Assembly: GCA_028287225.1 (NCBI GenBank)
Contig: JAQBPZ010000293.1
Location: 1 to 12,652 of the forward strand
Direction: 5' to 3'
Source of the DNA: Gemmatimonadota bacterium
GTDB taxonomy: Bacteria; Gemmatimonadota; Gemmatimonadetes; Gemmatimonadales; Gemmatimonadaceae
Length of the DNA: 12,652 bases
In this document: piece after piece, positions 6,401-12,652 of the stretch
How positions within the stretch are numbered: position 1 is the stretch's first letter
How the letters are laid out: each line of letters begins with the position of its first letter
Made by a program: the position numbers and the translations under genes
Notes under the pieces: model-generated
What the model saw: only the letters and a program-made list of their open reading frames with translations
What the model was told of the DNA's origin: nothing
The model's database searches: none

Positions 6401-7288
6401 TCACTGCTCCGCACGATCCTCCGGACGCACCACCTGCAGCGCATCGCGGCGCAGGGAGAAGTCGAGCGGCGGGTTCAGCTCCACCACCTCGCCGTCCACC
6501 GCGACGTGCCGCGACGAGCGGAGGTTGATCCGGCAGCTGTCCACGATCACGCTGTCGAACTCCGGCGTCTGCGCCACGTGCTCCACGCCGCGCGCCACGG
6601 CCGCCAGGCCGATCGCCAGGACACGGGCCGCCGAGTTGCCGCGCACGATCATCAGGTGCAGCCCGCGGCGCCCGTCCTTCACGCGGTTGCCGAGCGTCGG
6701 CAGCTGCAGCTCGCGCTCGCCCACGCCGATGAACACCAGCGGCGTGCGGTAGATGCGCCGGACGCCGTCCACCTCCACCTCCACGCCCAGGCGCCGGAAC
6801 TCGAAGAGCAGGCGGAAGGCCGCGAGGAACGACGCCACCCGATAGCCGAAGCGCTTCTCGAGCCGCTCCCGCAGCCGGACGAAGTGGACGTAGGCGCCCA
6901 CGCTGCTCGTGTTGAGGAAGATGCGGCCATTCACCATGCCGACGTCCACCCCCCGGCACACCTGCCCGTCGAGCTTGAGGGCCTCCACCGCGTCGACGCT
7001 GATGCCGAGATCGCGCGCGAAGTGGTTGAGCGTGCCGCCGGGCAGCACGGCGAGCTCGGCGGGATGCTCCAGGAGCACCGCCGCGGCGGTGCCGATCGTC
7101 CCGTCGCCGCCGGCGACGAGCACCCGCGCCGCTCCCCCCTCCACCAGCGACCGAACCGTGTCGCCGATGTCGGACGGCTGCACCGCGTGCACCTCGAAGG
7201 CGCCGCTGTCTTCCAGTGCCTTCGTGGCCGCCTCGGCCGTGCCCGACGCGACGTTGACGACGGCGGGAATGCGCGTCGGCTTATCCAA
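6401..7288 (-). CDS. Diacylglycerol-kinase-family lipid kinase
   Basis: This 295-residue protein has the YegS/DgkB-type DAGK catalytic fold, which phosphorylates a lipid or lipid-like hydroxyl with ATP at the cytoplasmic membrane face. It shows an N-terminal NVASG (12-16, usually NPxSG), the nucleotide-binding GGDGTIG (60-66), LPGGTLNHFARDLGI (82-96), FLNTSSVGAY (124-133), a DG pair at 205-206 and VDGE (264-267) in the C-terminal beta domain. It has no signal peptide or membrane helix. The start is a TTG at 7288 inside the last codons of the upstream polysaccharide gene (8-base overlap), with GAGG four bases before it; no ATG or GTG occurs before the first conserved strand. The tight coupling suggests a shared membrane or envelope role, perhaps recycling or supplying phospholipid. 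The substrate could be diacylglycerol, undecaprenol or another lipid, and the sequence does not decide this. Confidence 0.92.
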   Translation of the reverse strand: MDKPTRIPAVVNVASGTAEAATKALEDSGAFEVHAVQPSDIGDTVRSLVEGGAARVLVAGGDGTIGTAAAVLLEHPAELAVLPGGTLNHFARDLGISVDAVEALKLDGQVCRGVDVGMVNGRIFLNTSSVGAYVHFVRLRERLEKRFGYRVASFLAAFRLLFEFRRLGVEVEVDGVRRIYRTPLVFIGVGERELQLPTLGNRVKDGRRGLHLMIVRGNSAARVLAIGLAAVARGVEHVAQTPEFDSVIVDSCRINLRSSRHVAVDGEVVELNPPLDFSLRRDALQVVRPEDRAEQ

Positions 7289-10200
7289 GCGACCTCGCTG
7301 GTGCGTGTTCCGGAATCTCCACGGTGGCCTTCCGGTCGAGCTTTCCCCAGCCGACGAGCCGGCCGCTCAGCGCCGCGCCGAACGAGCGCACCACGACCCA
7401 GTACATCACCTGCCGGTACGCGAACCGCTGCAGGAAGATCAGCCAGGTGAGCTGCTTGTCCTCGTCGGACTCCATCAGGAACGCGAGCACGGCCGCGAGC
7501 CAGTCGACCAGCAGGAAGATGGCATAGTACGTCAGGACCTGCTCGAGATTCGTGAGGCCGTACGTCAACCGTCCGTCCACCCGATGGTCCATCGCGTTGA
7601 GCCAGACGCTCAGGATGCTCAGCACGAACATCAGGTCCGCCACCGGCGAGATGGCCGGGAGCAGCAGCTGGAACAGGAACACGTTCGGCAGCGCGATGAA
7701 GCCCAGCGATCCGTACTTCCGGCGGAAGAAGGCGTCGCGGTGCTTCCAGGTGCACTGGAGCGTGCCGAACGACCAGCGAAAGCGCTGCTTCGCCAGCCCC
7801 TTGAAGGTGTCTGGCGCCTCGGTGTACGCGATGGCCCCGTCGGCGTATGCCACCGAGTACCCCATGCGCAGCAGCGCCATCGTCAGGTCCTGGTCCTCGG
7901 CGAGCGTGTCCTCCTTGAAGCCGCCCGCCTCCTGCACGAGCGACCGGCGCCACGCCCCCACGCTGCCCGGCACCACGGTGATGCAGTCGAGGAGCGAGAA
8001 GGCGCGGCGGTCCAGGTTCTGGCTCGTCACGTACTCCAGCGCCTGCCAGCGCGTCACCAGGTTGATCCGGTTCCCGACCTTCGCGTTGCCGGCCACCGCC
8101 GCCACCTGCGGGCTCGCGAGGGGCTGCACCAGCTCGGCCACGGTATCCTCGTCGAACATCGTGTCCGCGTCCAGGCCGATCACGATGTCGTGGCGCGCGC
8201 GGGCGATGCCGTAGTTCAGCGCGCTCGCCTTGCCCCCGTTCGGCTTGCGGTACACCGTCACCATCGCGTGCTGCCCGTACGCCTCCTCGCAGATCGTCGC
8301 CGTGTCGTCCGACGAGCCGTCGTCCACCACCACGATCTCGAGCTCGCCGGCGTAGCGCTGGTTGAGCAGCGAGGTGATGGTCTGGATGACCACCTTCTCC
8401 TCGTTGTACGCGGGCACGATGACGCTCACGCCGGGCGTGAAGGTCACCGGCGCGCCGCGCTGCTGGTGCCGCACGACGCGCTGCACCACGGCGAGCAGGC
8501 CGATGAGCACCAGCCGCGCGATGCCGAGCACCACCGCGGTGGTGAAGGTCCAGAAGAGCAGCGTCTCGCCCGCGCCGAGCAGCACCCAGCCCGCCTTGCG
8601 CAGCAGGCGCGTCGCCTGGCTCGACGGGGGCAGGGGCGGCATGGCGTCGTCGCGCGTGATGCCCGCGAGCTCGCTGACGAGCACGATCGTGTCGCCGTGC
8701 GCGCGGAGCGAGTCGATGAGCGGGCCGAGCGCCGCGACGGTGTTGATGCGGTTGCCGCCGGCGTCGTGCAGCAGCACGATGTTCCGCGCCGAGTCCTGCG
8801 TGGTGAGGTTGATCTGGTTGAGCGACTCGCGGCGCTGCATCACCAGCGCCACGATGGAGTCGCGCGGCAGCTCCTTCCAGTCCTCCGCATCCACGTGGAG
8901 GCCGATCGTCCAGTAGTTGCGACGCGAGGCGATCCCCACCGGCACCAGCTCGTCGGCGGTCGTCGGCTCGGCGTCCCCGAAGTAGGGCGGGCGGAAGAAC
9001 GCGATGCGCCGGTTGAGCACCGTCTCCACCAGCGAGGCCGTGGCGTCGATCTCGATGCGGTCGCGGCGCTCGCCCTGCAGCGCCATGTTCGGGTGCGTGT
9101 ACGTGTGGTTCCCGATCTCGTGCCCTTCGGCGTACTCGCGCTGGAGCAGGCGCAGGTGGGTGTCCACGTTCTGCCCCACCACGAAGAAGGTCGCGCGCAC
9201 GCCGCGCGAGCGCAGCGTGTCCAGGATCATCGGCGTCCAGCGCGGGTCCGGGCCGTCGTCGAAGGTGAGCGCGACGCGGTGGCGGTTGCGCGGCTGTCCG
9301 CCGGTGCGGGCCATGACGTACGGCACCGGCGGGCGCACCAGCGTCGCGGCGGTGACGTAGCCGGTCGCCGTGTCCACGTGCACGTTCCGGCGCCCGTCGG
9401 CCGGAAAGTACGTGATCTGCAGGATCTCGCCCGTGCCGTTGAACTCGGCATCGTAGCTCGGGGGCATCCGCGTGAGGCTGTCCGGCGAGAGCAGCCCGCC
9501 GTCCACGCCGACCGCGTTCCAGATGGACGGGTCCTCGCCGCCGAGCCGCCAGATCGCATGGCCCGCGACGCCGAGCGCGTGCCCCACGCGCATCTCGTTG
9601 TACGCGGTGGTCGCGTCGAGGAACCAGAGCACGTGGTCGGTGGAGTCGGGAGAGGTCCACACCATGTACGGGTTGAGCGACACCGGATCGAAGCGGGGGC
9701 GCGGCGCCGGCGCGTTGCGCGTGATGCGCATGACCTCCTGGAACTCCGCCGACTCCGCCCGGTGCAGCGCGGCCGCCTCGGCGTCGTTCCAGTCGAACCC
9801 GTAGGCGCCGACCATCAGGATGAGCTGCGAGGGCGGCACGAGCCTGCTGAAGCGCCGCGCCTGCGCCACGTAGAACCCCTGGCTGGCGATCGGGCCCGGC
9901 TCCCCCTCGGAATAGTGCTCGTCGAACAGCATGGGAAAGAGCTTGTCGTTCACCAGCGCGGCCCGGCGGATGTACGCGTCCGGGTCCCCCACGGCGAGCG
10001 CCTGCGTGCTCAGCCGGCCGATGCCGTGCATCGCGTCGTGCAGCTCCTTCGCGAAGGTGAGGACGCGCGGCTGCATCGCCGGCGGAAAGCCCTCCAGGTC
10101 GAGCGTGGTGCCGGCCAGGCCGTACTGCAGCACCGCGGTGCGCAGCTGCCGCACGGCGTTGGCGCGCGCCACCGGGTCGGCGAGGAAGCGCTCCACCGCG

Positions 10201-10826
10201 CCGGCGTCGAACCGGCCGGCGGAGGAGTCGGTGCCCGACACCACGAAGTTGCTCACCATGAGGAAGAGCGACGGGCGCGACTCCGGCGGCTTGCTGTTGA
10301 GGAAGTCGATGACCTTGTGGTCGATGCGCAGCTGCAGGCTGTCGCCGTGCACGGGAACGAACCCCCACTCGCCGATCACCCAGTCCAGCTTCTCGTAGTT
10401 GCGCGAGAGCGACGAGAAGGCGTTGTCCGCCCAGTTCACGTAGAAGCCGGCGACGATGGCGTCGGTGCGCGTCGGACGGCTGCCCGTGCCCACGTCCATC
10501 GCCGGCACCGCCTCCGGGTGGCGCGACTCGGTGGCGCCGTACTGCCTGGTGAGCGCGGCCAGCTTGCGGCGGTACGCGATGCGCAGGCGGTCCACCTTGC
10601 TGAACCGGCCGAGCCGGTTGGTGGTGGGCCGCGCGATGGGCAGGTTGTTGGCCTGCGCGAGCGGCAGCTCCGGCGGGATGGGCGGGAAGAGCACCAGGGT
10701 GCCCACCAGCACCAGCGCCAGGACGGTCGTCGCCACACCCGCCACGAGCGCGACACGCCGGATGTGCCGCCACCGTCGGCCCGTGGCGTCGATGAAGATG
10801 GGGGGCTGCGGTAGGCGGTCGCTCAT
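7281..10826 (-). CDS. GH18-like / NodB polysaccharide deacetylase / family 2 glycosyltransferase fusion, membrane exopolysaccharide synthase
   Basis: This 1181-residue protein has three enzyme-like parts. After a basic N terminus and a membrane helix (about 24-47), a GH18/YaaH-like barrel spans about 120-440 with LDLEGFP (242-248, acids Asp243 and Glu245). A NodB (CE4) deacetylase spans about 515-725 with TFDDGPD (521-527; Asp523 base, Asp524 metal), metal His574 and His578 in HTYTH, RPPY (612-615), DAEDW (646-650) and LLHDAG (685-690), so it looks active. A hydrophobic stretch (about 745-785) leads to a processive GT2 domain: SVIVPAYNEE (801-810), DDGSSDDT (835-842), the DAD metal motif (886-888), EDQD (977-980) and QRFRW (1014-1018). 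C-terminal helices fall near 1042-1078, 1095-1118 and 1125-1148. Positive charges place the first two domains outside and GT2 inside. By analogy with PgaC/PgaB, it probably makes, exports and trims a beta-linked N-acetylhexosamine polymer. The ATG at 10826 has no clear ribosome-binding site. Confidence 0.93.
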   Translation of the reverse strand: MSDRLPQPPIFIDATGRRWRHIRRVALVAGVATTVLALVLVGTLVLFPPIPPELPLAQANNLPIARPTTNRLGRFSKVDRLRIAYRRKLAALTRQYGATESRHPEAVPAMDVGTGSRPTRTDAIVAGFYVNWADNAFSSLSRNYEKLDWVIGEWGFVPVHGDSLQLRIDHKVIDFLNSKPPESRPSLFLMVSNFVVSGTDSSAGRFDAGAVERFLADPVARANAVRQLRTAVLQYGLAGTTLDLEGFPPAMQPRVLTFAKELHDAMHGIGRLSTQALAVGDPDAYIRRAALVNDKLFPMLFDEHYSEGEPGPIASQGFYVAQARRFSRLVPPSQLILMVGAYGFDWNDAEAAALHRAESAEFQEVMRITRNAPAPRPRFDPVSLNPYMVWTSPDSTDHVLWFLDATTAYNEMRVGHALGVAGHAIWRLGGEDPSIWNAVGVDGGLLSPDSLTRMPPSYDAEFNGTGEILQITYFPADGRRNVHVDTATGYVTAATLVRPPVPYVMARTGGQPRNRHRVALTFDDGPDPRWTPMILDTLRSRGVRATFFVVGQNVDTHLRLLQREYAEGHEIGNHTYTHPNMALQGERRDRIEIDATASLVETVLNRRIAFFRPPYFGDAEPTTADELVPVGIASRRNYWTIGLHVDAEDWKELPRDSIVALVMQRRESLNQINLTTQDSARNIVLLHDAGGNRINTVAALGPLIDSLRAHGDTIVLVSELAGITRDDAMPPLPPSSQATRLLRKAGWVLLGAGETLLFWTFTTAVVLGIARLVLIGLLAVVQRVVRHQQRGAPVTFTPGVSVIVPAYNEEKVVIQTITSLLNQRYAGELEIVVVDDGSSDDTATICEEAYGQHAMVTVYRKPNGGKASALNYGIARARHDIVIGLDADTMFDEDTVAELVQPLASPQVAAVAGNAKVGNRINLVTRWQALEYVTSQNLDRRAFSLLDCITVVPGSVGAWRRSLVQEAGGFKEDTLAEDQDLTMALLRMGYSVAYADGAIAYTEAPDTFKGLAKQRFRWSFGTLQCTWKHRDAFFRRKYGSLGFIALPNVFLFQLLLPAISPVADLMFVLSILSVWLNAMDHRVDGRLTYGLTNLEQVLTYYAIFLLVDWLAAVLAFLMESDEDKQLTWLIFLQRFAYRQVMYWVVVRSFGAALSGRLVGWGKLDRKATVEIPEHAPARSLG
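7293..7296 (-). promoter_or_regulatory. Ribosome-binding site for the TTG-started lipid kinase gene
   Basis: The minus strand reads GAGG, four bases before the TTG at 7288, inside the 3' end of the polysaccharide synthase gene. It supports the otherwise unusual TTG start and coupled translation. Confidence 0.5.
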
Positions 10827-10890
10827 CGGGGCGCGCGAGGGGCACGGCCGTGCGCCTCACGGCGCCCTGAACGGCCAGCCCCGAAAGCTA
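10827..10890 (-). other. Intergenic gap between the hybrid kinase and polysaccharide synthase genes
   Basis: These 64 bases hold no coding potential of note. No good Shine-Dalgarno sequence precedes the ATG at 10826 (GCGCGCCCCG). The main structure is the near-palindrome at 10837-10858. Cotranscription of the two genes is possible but not shown. Confidence 0.5.
10837..10858. promoter_or_regulatory. Near-perfect palindrome, possible operator or stem-loop
   Basis: The 12-base core GCACGGCCGTGC (10842-10853) is a perfect palindrome. Beyond one G/G mismatch on each side, GAGG (10837-10840) pairs with CCTC (10855-10858), so 20 of 22 bases are symmetrical. It ends 11 bases before the synthase ATG. 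It could be a dimer-binding operator or a small RNA hairpin masking the translation start. No known consensus is recognised, and GC-rich DNA yields short palindromes by chance. Confidence 0.35.
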
Positions 10891-12652
10891 TCACCCCTGC
10901 AGCACGCCGCGCTCCGTCAGCAAGGTGATGAGGTCGTCGAGCTCGGCCAGCTCGAACGGCTTCTGGAGGACCGGGCACGAGGTCCGCTGGACGAAGCTCG
11001 CCGCCTCGTGCGACGCCACGTCGCCGGTGCTGAAGATCATCCGCGGCAGCACCTGGGACCGGTCCGCAACGAGCCGGTCGTGCAGGTCCACGCCCGACAA
11101 CCCGGGCATCCGCAGGTCCGACACCACCAGCGCGAACCGGCCGGCGTCGCGCGAGAGGAGGGCCAGTCCGGCGGCCCCGTCCCCCGCTTCCTCGACCTGC
11201 CAGCCGCGCCGCGTGAAGAAACGGCGCAGCGCGGACCGGATCGAGGGCTCGTCGTCGATCAGCAGCACGCGGCAGCTGCCCGGCTCCATCACCGGACGCG
11301 CCGGCGTGGCCGCCACCGCCGGCGCGATGGCCGTGTCCGCCGGGCCCCCGGTCAGGGGCAGCGTGACGACGAAGCGCGAGCCCGGCAGGTTGCCACCGCG
11401 CGGCTCGGTGGCAATGCGCCCCCCGAACTGCTCCACGATGCCGAGGCTCACCGAGAGCCCGAGCCCGGTGCCCTCGCCGGTCGGCTTCGTGGTGAAGAAG
11501 GGATCGAAGATGCGTGGGAGCACCTCCGGCGAGATGCCGGGCCCCGAATCCTCCACCACGATCCGGCAGCAGCCCGGCCCGCACGCCGTGCGCACCCACA
11601 CCTCCCCCCCCATTCCCGCGGCCTGGATCGCGTTGCTGAGCAGGTTGGTGATCACCTGCTCCAGCGCCGCCCGGTCGAGGTGCACCACCGATTCCTGCGC
11701 CGTCTCCAGGTGCACGCGCACCCCCAGCATCTCCGCGCTCGGCATCATGGCGCGCACGGTGGCCGCCACCGTGCCGGCGAGGGAGACCGCCTCCGCCACG
11801 ACGTCGCGCTGCTGCACGAACGAGAGCAGGTCGCGCACGATGGACCGCGATCGGCGCGCCTGGTCGCGGATCATGCCCAGCGCCTCGGCGTCGCCCTGCG
11901 TGCGCCGGTCGTCCAGCAGGTCCTCGGCGAAGTGGAGGATCGACGAGAGCGGGTTGTTCAGCTCGTGTGCGACGCCCGAGACCAGCTGGCCCACCGCGGC
12001 GAGCTTCTCGTTGCGTCGCAGTGCGCTCTCCGCCTGCCGGAGCGGCGTCACGTCCTCCGCATACCCCTCCCATAGCCACACCCGCGTGCGCTCGTCGCGG
12101 TAGGCGCGTGCGCTCAGCCGCACCGTGACCCGCGTGCCGTCCGCGCGGCACCAGTCCACTTCCAGTCCACGCGCCAGGTCGTCCGCCTCGAGCGCCGCGA
12201 CCAGGCGCCGGCGGGCGGCGTCGTCCGCATACAGCTGCCCCGCGCTCGCGGCGCGCGCCAGCGACTCCCCATCGGGGTAGCGCAGGAGGGCGAGCATCGC
12301 CGCGTTGGTGGACACCAGGTGCCCGTGCAGCGTCTCGCGGAAGATCGCCGCCGGGGCGTTCTCCACGAAGGAGCGAAAGCTCGCCTCGGAGCTGCGGATC
12401 GATGCGGCATCGCGCGCGCTGGACAGTGCGATGCTCGCCAGGTGCACCACGGTGCTCGCCAGCTCCAGCTCGCGCGGCGTCGCGGGGCGCGCCGTGTCGC
12501 AGAAGCAGGCCAGCGCGCCCACGAGCCGCCCGTCGGCGCCACGGAGGGGAGTCGCCCAGCAGGCGCGCACCCCGTAGCTCATCACCACGCACGCGCGCGA
12601 CGCCGTCCACAGCGGGTCGGAGGCGATGTCGGCGCTCTGCACCGGCTCGCCG
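10891..12652 (-). CDS. Hybrid sensor histidine kinase/response regulator (GAF-PAS-HisKA-HATPase-REC), 5' end outside window
   Basis: Residues are counted from the GTG codon at 12642, which is not a real start: the frame stays open to the edge and the preceding Gly-Glu-Pro joins it as the GAF string GEPVQSADIASDP. The visible order is the rest of a GAF domain (to about 78), a PAS domain (about 85-205), HisKA with phospho-acceptor His226 in VAHELNNPL, and an HATPase domain with N box NLLSNAIQAA (333-342), DSGPGI (365-370), FDPFFTTKP (379-387) and GTGLGLSVS (391-399). A linker rich in Ala and Pro leads to a C-terminal receiver with Asp463-Asp464, phospho-acceptor Asp509 in SDLRMPG, Thr539 and Lys561 in QKPF. 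It should autophosphorylate and pass phosphate to its own receiver or to another partner. No membrane segment is visible, so sensing is probably cytoplasmic in the seen part. It has no output domain. It lies 64 bases upstream of the synthase gene. Confidence 0.93.
   Translation of the reverse strand, partial: GEPVQSADIASDPLWTASRACVVMSYGVRACWATPLRGADGRLVGALACFCDTARPATPRELELASTVVHLASIALSSARDAASIRSSEASFRSFVENAPAAIFRETLHGHLVSTNAAMLALLRYPDGESLARAASAGQLYADDAARRRLVAALEADDLARGLEVDWCRADGTRVTVRLSARAYRDERTRVWLWEGYAEDVTPLRQAESALRRNEKLAAVGQLVSGVAHELNNPLSSILHFAEDLLDDRRTQGDAEALGMIRDQARRSRSIVRDLLSFVQQRDVVAEAVSLAGTVAATVRAMMPSAEMLGVRVHLETAQESVVHLDRAALEQVITNLLSNAIQAAGMGGEVWVRTACGPGCCRIVVEDSGPGISPEVLPRIFDPFFTTKPTGEGTGLGLSVSLGIVEQFGGRIATEPRGGNLPGSRFVVTLPLTGGPADTAIAPAVAATPARPVMEPGSCRVLLIDDEPSIRSALRRFFTRRGWQVEEAGDGAAGLALLSRDAGRFALVVSDLRMPGLSGVDLHDRLVADRSQVLPRMIFSTGDVASHEAASFVQRTSCPVLQKPFELAELDDLITLLTERGVLQG

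Noticed and set aside
6909..10814. Very long open frame on the plus strand (about 1301 codons) opposite the polysaccharide synthase gene
   Set aside because: Its translation is dominated by Arg, His, Ala, Val and Gly with no recognisable domain. It is the mirror of a high-GC gene with strong third-position bias, whereas the minus-strand frame has complete NodB and GT2 motifs.
6931..10860. Second long minus-strand frame overlapping the synthase gene
   Set aside because: It is an out-of-phase shadow: low-complexity Arg/Ala/Gly-rich protein without motifs, and it crosses into the lipid kinase gene.
10823..12610. Alternative long minus-strand frame across the hybrid kinase
   Set aside because: No H-box, N-box or receiver motif appears in this frame; all are intact in the frame ending at 10891.
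12640..12642. GTG as the true start of the hybrid kinase
   Set aside because: It lies in the middle of a GAF-domain string and the frame is open to the edge, so the gene begins outside the window.

Overview
This is a GC-rich, densely coded stretch of bacterial chromosome. All nine genes I can support lie on the minus strand, so transcription runs from position 12652 toward 1. The GC content, the hybrid histidine kinase with a 'GVAHELNNPL' H-box, the large deacetylase/glycosyltransferase fusion and a dispersed-looking intergenic repeat suggest an environmental soil-type bacterium. Gemmatimonadota is my best guess, but the window has no rRNA or other taxonomic marker, so this is inference. I see no RNA genes, CRISPR array, IS element or prophage gene.

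In transcription order there are three blocks. Block A (12652-6401) starts with the 3' part of a GAF-PAS-histidine kinase-receiver protein. After a 64-base gap holding a near-palindrome comes an 1181-residue membrane protein that fuses a GH18-like domain, a NodB polysaccharide deacetylase and a processive family 2 glycosyltransferase. A diacylglycerol-kinase-type lipid kinase follows, overlapping the fusion by 8 bases from a TTG start. The block looks like an exopolysaccharide or envelope locus under a sensor kinase, although control by that kinase is inferred only from adjacency.

The spacer 6179-6400 separates blocks A and B. It is a composite of inverted, tandem and direct repeats and is the most unusual non-coding DNA in the window. 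It could end block A transcription, shape the glc leader, or be one copy of a genome-wide repeat family.

Block B (6178-2296) is glcD-glcE-glcF, the three subunits of glycolate oxidase, joined by two GTGA stop/start overlaps. It feeds electrons from 2-hydroxyacid (glycolate) oxidation into the respiratory chain and yields glyoxylate. No glc regulator, malate synthase or permease lies in the window.

Block C (2237-1) follows after 58 bases that include an AT-rich island. It encodes a HAD-superfamily protein whose catalytic residues are largely replaced, a YgfZ/GcvT-like folate-binding protein (ATGA overlap), and the N-terminal 145 residues of an NAD(P)-dependent extended SDR cut by the window edge.

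Most of the window is ordinary core-type metabolism. The points worth following up are the repeat island, the degenerate HAD protein, and the three-domain polysaccharide enzyme coupled to a lipid kinase. I did not find a clearly new system.
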